Origin: Planctomycetaceae bacterium
GTDB lineage: Bacteria > Planctomycetota > Planctomycetia > Pirellulales > Thermoguttaceae
NCBI GenBank assembly: GCA_031254675.1
Contig: JAIRTV010000236.1
Span: 1 to 5,380 of the forward strand
DNA length: 5,380 bases
Direction of reading: 5' to 3'
Below are positions 1 to 4,799 of the stretch, piece by piece; position 1 is the first letter of the stretch; each line of letters opens with the position of its first letter. The translations under genes and the position numbers were made by a program. The notes beneath the pieces were generated by a model. That model did not search any database and was not told the origin of the DNA. It saw nothing but the letters and a program-made list of their open reading frames with translations.

Positions 1-187
1 TGTATTTTTTTATAAAATAGGCAATATCGATAAAATATTATAGCATTTTTTTTACACGTGAAACTACCTCCGAAAATATTTTTTGGCAATAACACTTCGA
101 ACGGTAACAAATCGGTCAACAACTTGACAATTATCGTATCGTACGAGAATTGATCTTTTTGAGAGCAAATTGAACTCAAAATACAAG

Positions 188-247
188 AATACACGGAAAA
201 AGAAAAGGATCAACAAATTCCATGTCTTCCGTGTTTTCAGTGTTCCG
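188..247. repeat. Degenerate CACGGA-type dispersed repeat, copy 1
   Basis: The right half (218-247) reads TTCCATGTCTTCCGTGTTTT then CAGTGTTCCG and matches, with a handful of substitutions, the right arm of the inverted repeat at 4842-4871. The left half (GAATACACGGAAAAA, 188-202) is the shortened opposite arm. The units have a roughly 9-base period of the form TTCYGTGNN. Repeats of this ACACGGAA flavour are, as I recall, scattered in intergenic DNA of several environmental bacteria; their function is unknown. Confidence 0.6.
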
Positions 248-384
248 ATAAAAAAACAGAAAGTTATTGTTGCATTTACTAAAGACAATGTAGAAGTGTT
301 GATCTGTTGATTGCAAAAAATTGACTTTTGATTCTAGCCGGCTCTGTCCAAGCAGATAATATTGTCCGTTTTTGCATTACACGA

Positions 385-418
385 AAAAACCGTTTGATTT
401 TGCAATCAAACGGTTTTT
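385..418 (-). terminator. 15-bp perfect hairpin, probable bidirectional terminator
   Basis: The arms 385-399 and 404-418 are perfectly complementary over 15 bp (AAAAACCGTTTGATT against its reverse complement) around a TTGC loop. Each strand therefore ends in a T run after a GC-containing stem. It lies 76 bases past the stop codon at 494 of the leftward regulator, which makes it the natural intrinsic terminator of that gene; it would also stop rightward transcription. The small dyad at 424-439 lies between it and the gene. Confidence 0.8.
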
Positions 419-423
419 ATTGA

Positions 424-439
424 ATCGGTTAAAACCGAT
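424..439. repeat. Short dyad ATCGGTT-AA-AACCGAT
   Basis: A perfect 7+7 inverted repeat with a 2-base centre, in the 3' untranslated stretch between the regulator stop codon and the strong terminator. As RNA only about 5 bp could close around a TTAAAA loop. It could be an auxiliary 3'-end structure or a protein site; nothing else supports either reading. Confidence 0.4.
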
Positions 440-493
440 AAATTGTTCTTTTACACTGAAACAAATCCATTGTTACTCGTTGTTGATAATTTA

Positions 494-1066
494 TCAGACG
501 AGTTCTTTTTTGGATCCGATCAATGTCCGAAGCCGTTCCGCCAACAAGGACGAATCAAACGGTTTCTTGAACGTTTCGTTAATACTGGAACGATCAAAAC
601 TCATTGTACTTCCGTCGTCGGGAAGTAAGGCAATAAGGATGATTTCGGAAAATTCGCCATTCCTCCGCAGATTCTGACAAATTTGAACCGATTCCATTTT
701 TCCAATTGAAAAATCAACAATAATACAGTCAGGATGGAAACTCTCGGCTTGAATGCCAGCATCAAAACCGCTTGCCGCCACTGCGACACGAAACGATCTT
801 TCGATGGGTAACTCCCGTTTAAGATTCTCAATTAAAACTTGATCCTGAGCAACAATCAGGACTTTTGCCAAGGTCTGGTCTTCCAGACCTTCGAGTGGCA
901 TCCCATGTTCTTTAAGGAACTTAATCAAGTATTCTCGCGGAATCCGACGGTCTTGCGACCCAGGAATACGGTACCCTTTAAGCCGGCCGGAGTCAAACCA
1001 TTTGCTGACGGTGCGTGGGGCCACCTTACAAATTTTGGCGACCTGACCAGTTGTAAAAACCTTCAT
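494..1066 (-). CDS. MerR/excisionase-like HTH fused to a degenerate receiver domain
   Basis: A 190-residue DNA-binding regulator. Residues 1-60 form a MerR/excisionase-type winged helix (FTTGQVAKICKVAPRTVSKW, then GSQDRRIPREYLIKFL) that should contact DNA. Residues 67-184 have the CheY-like receiver layout: beta-1 VLIVAQD (69-75), the phospho-acceptor candidate Asp118 in IIVDFSIG, and the invariant Lys168 in KKPFD. Two usual receiver residues are altered: the acidic pair is Ala73-Gln74-Asp75 rather than Asp-Asp, and the Thr/Ser switch position is Ala146. HTH first, receiver second is the reverse of the common response-regulator order. I chose ATG 1066 because the conserved family N-terminus starts there and GGAGAG lies about 8 bases upstream; an in-frame TTG at 1111 would add 15 residues but its AAGGAG sits too close to it. 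No histidine kinase is nearby. Partner and targets are unknown. Confidence 0.85.
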   Translation of the reverse strand: MKVFTTGQVAKICKVAPRTVSKWFDSGRLKGYRIPGSQDRRIPREYLIKFLKEHGMPLEGLEDQTLAKVLIVAQDQVLIENLKRELPIERSFRVAVAASGFDAGIQAESFHPDCIIVDFSIGKMESVQICQNLRRNGEFSEIILIALLPDDGSTMSFDRSSINETFKKPFDSSLLAERLRTLIGSKKELV

Positions 1067-1072
1067 TGCAGG

Positions 1073-1078
1073 CTCTCC
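1073..1078 (-). promoter_or_regulatory. Ribosome-binding site deciding the ATG at 1066
   Basis: The minus strand reads TCGGAGAGCCTGCAATG, giving GGAGAG about six to eight bases before the ATG. The alternative upstream TTG (1111-1109) has AAGGAG only about 2 bases away, which is too short a spacing for efficient initiation, so the ATG is preferred. Confidence 0.6.
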
Positions 1079-1100
1079 GATAAACTTACGCTTTGCTTTT

Positions 1101-1130
1101 GTTCCGACCAACTCTCCTTATGATCGGAAC
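1101..1130 (-). promoter_or_regulatory. Leader hairpin holding an AAGGAG in its loop
   Basis: GTTCCGA (1101-1107) and TCGGAAC (1124-1130) are perfectly complementary. In the leftward transcript they would form a 7-bp stem whose 16-base loop contains AAGGAG and the edge of the upstream TTG codon, 35 bases before the chosen ATG. It may be a leader structure affecting translation of the HTH-receiver gene, or a protein-binding dyad. No effector can be named. Confidence 0.4.
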
Positions 1131-1723
1131 CATAATTGCCCGTGCAATCCATTGTTTTTCTTACGGACATCCTTATCCCAAAAAACAATAAAATCCTGGG
1201 TCGGGGCAGTACGATTTCTCGCTTCAACAAACTGAGGGCTACATTTCTTTTCCATTAACTGGAAGGCAAATCCTTCGCCAACCCTCAATGGAAACTATCG
1301 GCAACCCATTGCTCCGAAAATAAGGAATAATCCAAAAAACGAGAGAACTCTCGATTTTCGACGGCATCTCGACCAATCGTGTCGTCCCAATTAATCCTCG
1401 ATTCAGAACAATTATTCGGATTCGAACAAATAATCCTTATCGTTCAAACCACTCTCAACGGGAACAATCCCTTGCCAAGACAACAAACCATGCTTCACAG
1501 TTACCAACCAAGTTTCAAAAACAATCCATTGTTTCCAATTCTTTCAGCGGTAAATTTGTCTTTTTTTCCGGTTTCTGGGAAACCGTCCAAACTTCCTTGT
1601 CGGCGATAAAATCCCGTCTGACTTCTTTATCGGTTCAACCGTTTTGACAACTTTAGTCGGAACAAAAGGAATAAGAGAATAAAAGAATAATCGTTCTACT
1701 GTTTTATTATTGGTGTATTTTTT
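1131..1723. other. Gene-free stretch with repeated AATCC/GGATT pentamers
   Basis: No reading frame here is convincing; a rightward frame of 76 codons starting with GTG at 1379 has no domain and no ribosome-binding site. The plus strand is G-poor and carries nine AATCC pentamers (starting near 1146, 1192, 1269, 1329, 1393, 1432, 1466, 1523 and 1610), and CAATCCATTGTTT occurs twice exactly (1145-1157 and 1522-1534). A 7-bp hairpin CGGTTTC-TGG-GAAACCG sits at 1569-1585 without a T tail on the useful side. The stretch could be the long leader of the HTH-receiver gene, the 3' region of cysK, or decayed DNA. Confidence 0.5.
1334..1353 (-). terminator. Weak intrinsic terminator, leftward
   Basis: On the minus strand CGAGAG-TT-CTCTCG is followed at once by TTTTTT. 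The stem is only 5-6 bp with a minimal loop, so it is a weak candidate. It lies about 370 bases past the cysK stop codon and upstream of the HTH-receiver gene, where it could keep the two leftward units apart. Confidence 0.35.
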
Positions 1724-2698
1724 CTACTGTCCGTTTTGTAATTCTGTTTGCCAAGTTATTGACGATGGATCGTTGAAGAATTTTGTTGAGAGATAACGTT
1801 CGCCGCAGCTTGCCGCAACGGTAACAATTATTTTGCCGCGATTTTCCGGTCTTGCCGCCACACGAGCCGCCACCGCAACATTGGCTCCACTGCTAATTCC
1901 CGCCAAAATCCCTTCTTCTTTCGCCAAACGACGCCCCCACAGAAAAGCTTCTTCGGTCGTAACCGTCTCAACATTGTTAATAAGCGACGTGTCAAGATTT
2001 TTCGGAATAAACCCCGCGCCAATTCCTTGAATTGCATGAGGTCCCGGTTGTCCACCGGAAAGCACCGGCGAATCAGACGGCTCCACCGCATAAGCCACAA
2101 TATCTTTTTTTTGTCCCCGCAAATATCGTGTTACACCGGTAAAAGTACCACCCGTTCCAATTCCCGTCAAAAAAATATCAATTTTACCGTGAGTATCTTC
2201 CCAAATTTCCGGTCCGGTGGTTGTTTCGTGAATTGCGGGATTGGACGGATTTTCAAATTGTTGTGGTATCCAAGAATTGGGATTTGCCTCCGCCAACTGA
2301 TACGCTTTGTCAATTGCTCCTTTCATACCGGTTGTGCCGGGTGTTAAAACAAGATTGGCGCCCAATGCCGTCAGAAGAAGCCGCCGCTCAATACTCATTG
2401 TGTCCGGCATCACCAACGTCAATTTCAAACCATTCGCCGCCGCAACAAAAGCAAGTGCAATACCCGTGTTGCCGCTTGTCGGTTCGATAATCTCTGTCGC
2501 CGAATTCAGAATCTCCGAATTTTGCGCCGCCTCAATCATCGCACGCCCAATCCGATCTTTCACACTGGAAAGCGGATTGAAAAATTCAAGTTTCAGCAAA
2601 ACAACCGCCTGGGTTGGGGGAATAATTTTACCCAATCGGACAAGCGGTGTATCAAAAGTTGTTTGTGTAATTGTGTCGTAAGTTCGGTTGCGGCTCAT
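1724..2698 (-). CDS. cysK: Cysteine synthase A (O-acetylserine sulfhydrylase)
   Basis: A complete 324-residue fold-type II PLP enzyme, close to the usual CysK length of about 310-325. It makes L-cysteine and acetate from O-acetylserine and sulfide in the cytoplasm, the last step of sulfur assimilation. Visible motifs: the PLP lysine Lys47 in NPLSSVKDRIG; the substrate loop PTSGNTG (73-79); QFENPSNPAIHETTTGPEIW (147-166), which favours CysK over CysM; the phosphate-binding GTGGT (181-185); GPHAIQGIGAGFIP (219-232); and Ser270 in GISSGAN, facing the pyridine nitrogen. The start at 2698 is fixed by AAAGGAG seven bases upstream. No serine acetyltransferase (cysE) or other sulfur gene lies in the window, and the gene appears monocistronic. 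A 7+7 dyad at 2714-2732 just upstream of the ribosome-binding site suggests repressor control. An O-phosphoserine or cystathionine beta-synthase-like preference cannot be excluded by eye. Confidence 0.95.
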   Translation of the reverse strand: MSRNRTYDTITQTTFDTPLVRLGKIIPPTQAVVLLKLEFFNPLSSVKDRIGRAMIEAAQNSEILNSATEIIEPTSGNTGIALAFVAAANGLKLTLVMPDTMSIERRLLLTALGANLVLTPGTTGMKGAIDKAYQLAEANPNSWIPQQFENPSNPAIHETTTGPEIWEDTHGKIDIFLTGIGTGGTFTGVTRYLRGQKKDIVAYAVEPSDSPVLSGGQPGPHAIQGIGAGFIPKNLDTSLINNVETVTTEEAFLWGRRLAKEEGILAGISSGANVAVAARVAARPENRGKIIVTVAASCGERYLSTKFFNDPSSITWQTELQNGQ

Positions 2699-2705
2699 CA
2701 GAAAG

Positions 2706-2712
2706 CTCCTTT
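2706..2712 (-). promoter_or_regulatory. cysK ribosome-binding site
   Basis: The minus strand reads AAAGGAG, followed by seven bases and then the ATG. This is the strongest Shine-Dalgarno match beside any gene in the window and fixes the cysK start. Confidence 0.8.
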
Positions 2713-2713
2713 C

Positions 2714-2732
2714 TTACTCAAATAATGAGTAA
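2714..2732. promoter_or_regulatory. Operator-like dyad TTACTCA-AATAA-TGAGTAA before cysK
   Basis: A perfect 7+7 inverted repeat with a 5-base AT centre (19 bp in all), ending 15 bases upstream of the cysK start and abutting the ribosome-binding site. Size and symmetry fit a dimeric repressor operator, and a bound protein would block transcription or early elongation. Cysteine genes in other bacteria are controlled by Rrf2-family (CymR/IscR-like) or LysR-family proteins; which family, if any, applies here cannot be told. Confidence 0.5.
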
Positions 2733-2772
2733 ATAAAAATTTGTAACTTTTCACAATTTCATTAGGAAAACA

Positions 2773-2788
2773 AATATTGATCATTTTC
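2773..2788. repeat. Shared 16-mer AATATTGATCATTTTC, copy 1 (upstream of cysK)
   Basis: This exact 16-base string recurs at 3514-3529 in the same orientation. It contains the palindrome TGATCA. Here it lies about 75-90 bases upstream of the cysK start, within range of a promoter or activator site. Its second copy lies just before the sigma-54-type promoter of the activator gene. Confidence 0.6.
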
Positions 2789-2922
2789 GACCAATTCGCC
2801 AACACAATGGAATTTAGCAATTATTGTGCCAAAAGACGTTCATGTCGGCAATGATTTTCGCTTCCGTTTAACAGACAATTGGTTATTGAATGGAATGGCG
2901 GTTGGCAATGGCGGTTTCTAAC

Positions 2923-3048
2923 GTTCATTTGCCGGCGAAAATGGTTCATTTGCCGTGGCAAATGGTTTATTTGCCATGGCAAATGGTTTATTTGCCGTGG
3001 CAAATGGTTTATTTGCCATGGAAAATAGTTCATTTGCATGGGAAAATA
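2923..3048. repeat. 21-bp palindromic tandem array (six units plus a partial)
   Basis: Six consecutive units of exactly 21 bp begin at 2923, 2944, 2965, 2986, 3007 and 3028, with a broken seventh at 3049. The consensus is GTTYATTTGCCRTGGCAAATG. Each central unit contains the palindrome ATTTGCCATGGCAAAT or its R=G variant, so binding sites or cruciform arms recur every two helical turns. The outer units (1, 5, 6) are degenerate and the inner ones (2-4) near-identical, typical of an array expanding from the middle. Because 21 is divisible by three, both strands stay open and encode heptapeptide repeats (for example YLPWQMV), but without a ribosome-binding site or a conserved flank I do not call a gene. 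It is iteron-like in form; no replication gene is nearby. Confidence 0.85.
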
Positions 3049-3063
3049 GTTCTTTTTAGGTGG

Positions 3064-3086
3064 GCAACCTTTCGCCGAAAGGTTGC
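3064..3086. repeat. 10-bp perfect hairpin
   Basis: GCAACCTTTC (3064-3073) and GAAAGGTTGC (3077-3086) pair perfectly around GCC. It follows the 21-bp array directly. A T run does not follow on the plus strand, so it is not an obvious terminator. A second, smaller hairpin, TTGCC-GTTA-GGCAA, follows at 3088-3101. Confidence 0.6.
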
Positions 3087-3120
3087 GTTGCCGTTAGGCA
3101 ACTCGCCCTTGTGTTCGGAC

Positions 3121-3146
3121 GGCAATTTGTATTGCCAAACGGTTTG
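3121..3146. repeat. Two adjoining hairpins
   Basis: GGCAAT-TTGT-ATTGCC (3121-3136) is a perfect 6-bp stem, and CAAAC-G-GTTTG (3136-3146) is a 5+5 dyad sharing its edge. The core GGCAA/TTGCC is the same word that recurs through the neighbouring array and hairpins, suggesting a common origin of this repeat cluster. Confidence 0.45.
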
Positions 3147-3177
3147 AAATCTGATTGCCAGCCGGAAACAGGGGCTA

Positions 3178-3248
3178 GTCGGCTAACGCCGACGTGATGG
3201 TGGGTGAAAGCCCTTCGGCGAAACATCACCTACCTTATACCTTGGTAT
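3178..3248 (+). repeat. REP-like hairpin plus GNRA-capped stem-loop and terminal hairpin
   Basis: GTCGGC-TAAC-GCCGAC (3178-3193) resembles the short GGCTAACGCC hairpins I recall from planctomycete intergenic repeats. It abuts GTGATG (3194-3199) paired with CATCAC (3224-3229), enclosing GGGT-GAAA-GCCC (3202-3213), a stem with a GNRA tetraloop when read as plus-strand RNA. GGTGGGTG (3199-3206) can alternatively pair with CACCTACC (3227-3234) over 8 bp with one G-U, which excludes the first fold. ATACC-TT-GGTAT followed by TTTTTT (3237-3254) could end a transcript. Either a palindromic repeat unit or part of a small RNA; no promoter is evident upstream. Confidence 0.45.
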
Positions 3249-3256
3249 TTTTTATC

Positions 3257-3278
3257 TTTTCTGTGTGTTCTGTGTTCG
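3257..3278. repeat. CACGGA-type dispersed repeat fragment, copy 2
   Basis: TTTTCTGTGTGTTCTGTG then TTCG matches the TTCYGTGNN periodic arm of the repeats at 218-247 and 4842-4871 but lacks one period and any opposite arm. It looks like a truncated copy. Confidence 0.45.
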
Positions 3279-3388
3279 ATTTCTTTATTAAAAAGGGGAA
3301 GGATTTTGAGTTTTGGGAAGTTTTTTTGAAGCGTTCGTGTCAGGATACAAATTGTTAGTTGAAAACGCTGTTCAAACCAATTCCGATA

Positions 3389-3412
3389 CAATACAATGAC
3401 CAATACAATGAC
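3389..3412. repeat. 12-bp tandem duplication CAATACAATGAC
   Basis: Two exact adjoining copies (3389-3400 and 3401-3412), with AATAC continuing after them. They end about 120 bases before the -24 GG of the promoter candidate at 3535, a distance at which sigma-54 activators often bind their upstream sites. Serving as such a site is inference; a slippage duplication is equally possible. Confidence 0.45.
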
Positions 3413-3513
3413 AATACGATATGGTATGGTACAAAACTGTTAAATATTATGGATTGGTGGTATGAAAGTGGTTATTCCTTTCTATTTGACGGGCGAGCCG
3501 TGAAATGTAAAGG

Positions 3514-3529
3514 AATATTGATCATTTTC
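3514..3529. repeat. Shared 16-mer AATATTGATCATTTTC, copy 2 (upstream of the activator)
   Basis: Exact copy of 2773-2788, same orientation. It ends five bases before the GG of the -24 element and about 67 bases before the activator ATG, so it could overlap a regulator site or the upstream contact region of the promoter. Confidence 0.6.
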
Positions 3530-3532
3530 TTT

Positions 3533-3549
3533 TCGGCATAATATTTGCT
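3533..3549 (+). promoter_or_regulatory. Sigma-54-type -24/-12 promoter candidate
   Basis: TCGGCATAATATTTGCT has GG and GC separated by exactly ten bases, with GGCA and TTGCT matching the sigma-54 consensus (TGGCAC-N5-TTGCW); the T before GG is C here and the base after GGCA is T rather than C. Transcription would begin near 3560, some 36 bases before the activator ATG. A sigma-54 promoter directly before a sigma-54 activator would mean autoactivation or activation by another family member. Chance matches of this quality do occur in AT-rich DNA. Confidence 0.5.
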
Positions 3550-3595
3550 AAATATTTTTTGATGGTTTGTTTTCCGTTTACAATTGAAATCTTTT

Positions 3596-4654
3596 ATGAA
3601 TAGTATAATTGGTTATGATGCGGGACTCAAGTTGGTGTTTGAGCGGGCGAGACTTGTGGCGAGGTCGGATGTTCCGGTTTTGATTCTTGGTGAGACGGGA
3701 AGCGGCAAAGAGGTTTTTGCTCGACATATTCACGAAGAGTCGCGTCGGGCGGAGCAACCGTTTCTCAAAGTCAATTGTGGTGCGGTGCCGCCGGAGTTGA
3801 TTGATTCTTATCTTTTTGGTCACGAAAAGGGGGCGTTTACTGGGGCGGTTGAAAAGCGCAAGGGTTGGTTTGAAGCGGCGAATGGTGGAACGCTTCTTCT
3901 TGATGAGATTGGAGAACTTCCGCTTGCGGCTCAGGTTCGTTTTTTGCGTGTTCTCCAGGATGGCAATTTTGAACCGGTTGGTGGTAGTGGGAAAAATATT
4001 CGGGTGGATGTACGAATTATTGCGGCAACACATCGTAATTTGCGGCAAATGATTCAAGACGGAAAATTTCGTGAAGATTTATGGTATCGAATATCTGTTT
4101 TCCCGATTAAAATTCCGCCGTTGCGGGAGCGGTTGGAGGATATTGGGCAACTGGCAAGATTTTTCGTACGGCGTGCGTCAACAAAATTTTCTATGCCGGA
4201 AATTTCGATTCGCAAGGAAGATATTGTGGTTCTCCAAAAGTATTCTTGGCCTGGCAATGTGCGTGAATTTGGGGCGGTTATAGATCGTGCGGTGTTGCTT
4301 GGTGAGGGTCGGCGGCTGGCGTTTGCTGACTCGCTCCACGAATTGCAAGGCGAACAGTTTCCCGCCGAAATTCTGTCCGGAATAACCGTAACAGACCTTT
4401 TGGGGGAAAACGACGATCAATCCTTTCCGTCTTCTTCGGAGAAAACCGAAATAATGTTGCAAGAGCGTGAAGAGTTTCTTTCGTTGGATGAAATGATCCG
4501 GCAACATATTGAGTTGGCATTGGTTATGACGCGCGGAGTGGTTGAAGGTGCCAACGGAGCGGCTGCCTTGCTCAAAATCAATCCGCATACACTTCGCGCC
4601 AAAATGCGGAAACTCCACATCAATTGGTCAAAATTTCGCCGTTTGCCGGAGTAA
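3596..4654 (+). CDS. Sigma-54-dependent transcriptional activator, PspF-like, no sensory domain
   Basis: A 352-residue AAA+ activator that would remodel sigma-54 RNA polymerase using ATP. From ATG 3596 the protein begins MNSIIGYD, almost directly with the AAA+ core. Motifs (numbered from TTG 3584; subtract 4 for the ATG): Walker A GETGSGKE (36-43), the sigma-54-contacting GAFTGA loop (83-88), Walker B GGTLLLDE (101-108), sensor I ATHRNL (148-153), FREDLWYRI with the arginine-finger residues (162-170), and sensor II WPGNVREF (222-229). A linker of about 80 residues leads to a Fis-type HTH, ANGAAALLKINPHTLRAKMR (323-342), with a basic tail ending RRLPE. There is no N-terminal receiver, GAF or PAS domain, so activity must be controlled by another protein, by expression, or not at all. 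All catalytic motifs are intact. No Shine-Dalgarno precedes either start. Target genes are not in view. Confidence 0.93.
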   Translation: MNSIIGYDAGLKLVFERARLVARSDVPVLILGETGSGKEVFARHIHEESRRAEQPFLKVNCGAVPPELIDSYLFGHEKGAFTGAVEKRKGWFEAANGGTLLLDEIGELPLAAQVRFLRVLQDGNFEPVGGSGKNIRVDVRIIAATHRNLRQMIQDGKFREDLWYRISVFPIKIPPLRERLEDIGQLARFFVRRASTKFSMPEISIRKEDIVVLQKYSWPGNVREFGAVIDRAVLLGEGRRLAFADSLHELQGEQFPAEILSGITVTDLLGENDDQSFPSSSEKTEIMLQEREEFLSLDEMIRQHIELALVMTRGVVEGANGAAALLKINPHTLRAKMRKLHINWSKFRRLPE

Positions 4655-4679
4655 AAACAGAATAAAAATTGTTACCGCT

Positions 4680-4709
4680 CAATCAAACACCAACATGTTC
4701 TTTTGATTG
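4680..4709 (+). terminator. AT-rich stem-loop after the activator gene
   Basis: CAATCAAA (4680-4687) pairs with TTTGATTG (4702-4709) over 8 bp around a 14-base loop, about 25 bases past the activator stop codon, followed by TTTCGC. The stem has only two GC pairs and the T tail is short, so it is a weak terminator at best. It is the only candidate close to the stop. Confidence 0.35.
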
Positions 4710-4799
4710 TTTCGCAAATTATTTCACGATTGTCTTACAAGAGAGTTTTTCTCTAGTTTAATATGAATAATGAAACAATCCTTGTTCTTAAAGAATCAA

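Larger units (their letters stand above)
1..493. other. Gene-free left end
   Basis: I see no supportable gene here. The stretch is strongly AT-rich, with homopolymer runs of A and T in the first 60 bases. A leftward open frame of about 74 codons crosses most of it, but it has a Leu/Phe/Arg-rich composition, no recognisable domain, and runs straight through the dispersed repeat at 188-247, so I treat it as chance. What it does hold is that repeat, the hairpin at 385-418 and a smaller dyad at 424-439, the last two being the 3' end of the leftward gene that stops at 494. Confidence 0.6.
2699..3583. other. Large gene-free region between cysK and the sigma-54 activator
   Basis: Nearly 900 bases between two divergent genes with no credible coding sequence. 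Frames of 60-85 codons exist on both strands but they are opened by the 21-base (7-codon) tandem array or lack any domain and ribosome-binding site. Contents in order: the cysK operator-like dyad, a 16-base sequence repeated near 3514, the palindromic array at 2923-3048, a hairpin cluster at 3064-3248, a fragment of the CACGGA-type repeat at 3257-3278, a 12-base tandem duplication at 3389-3412, and a -24/-12 promoter candidate at 3534-3549. Confidence 0.7.

Noticed and set aside
124..152. TTGACA at 124-129 as a rightward promoter
   Set aside because: No acceptable -10 hexamer occurs 16-18 bases downstream and no gene or RNA follows it.
64..288. Leftward 74-codon frame rich in Leu, Phe and Arg
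   Set aside because: It has no domain, runs through a dispersed repeat, and its composition is what AT-rich DNA yields by chance. The GGAGG at its end is followed only by GTG-TAA.
1569..1585. 7-bp hairpin CGGTTTC-TGG-GAAACCG as a terminator
   Set aside because: The T run precedes the stem on the plus strand, so neither direction has a stem followed by a T tail.
1379..1609. Rightward 76-codon frame starting with GTG
   Set aside because: No ribosome-binding site, no recognisable motif, and it would lie in a region better explained as leader or spacer.
1645..1675. TTGACA at 1645 as a rightward promoter
   Set aside because: No matching -10 at proper spacing, and it would only read antisense into cysK.
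2923..3048. CRISPR array
   Set aside because: The units are directly adjoining with no unique spacers, and no cas gene is visible.
2821..3147. Leftward and rightward frames of about 72-85 codons across the 21-bp array, encoding heptapeptide repeats (NHLPRQI / YLPWQMV)
   Set aside because: A 21-base repeat keeps any stop-free frame open for its whole length on either strand. There is no ribosome-binding site, and the flanks outside the array are short and unlike any family I know.
3359..3541. Rightward 60-codon frame before the activator
   Set aside because: It starts with TTG without a ribosome-binding site, includes a 12-bp tandem duplication and ends over the -24/-12 promoter candidate, so it is probably regulatory DNA.
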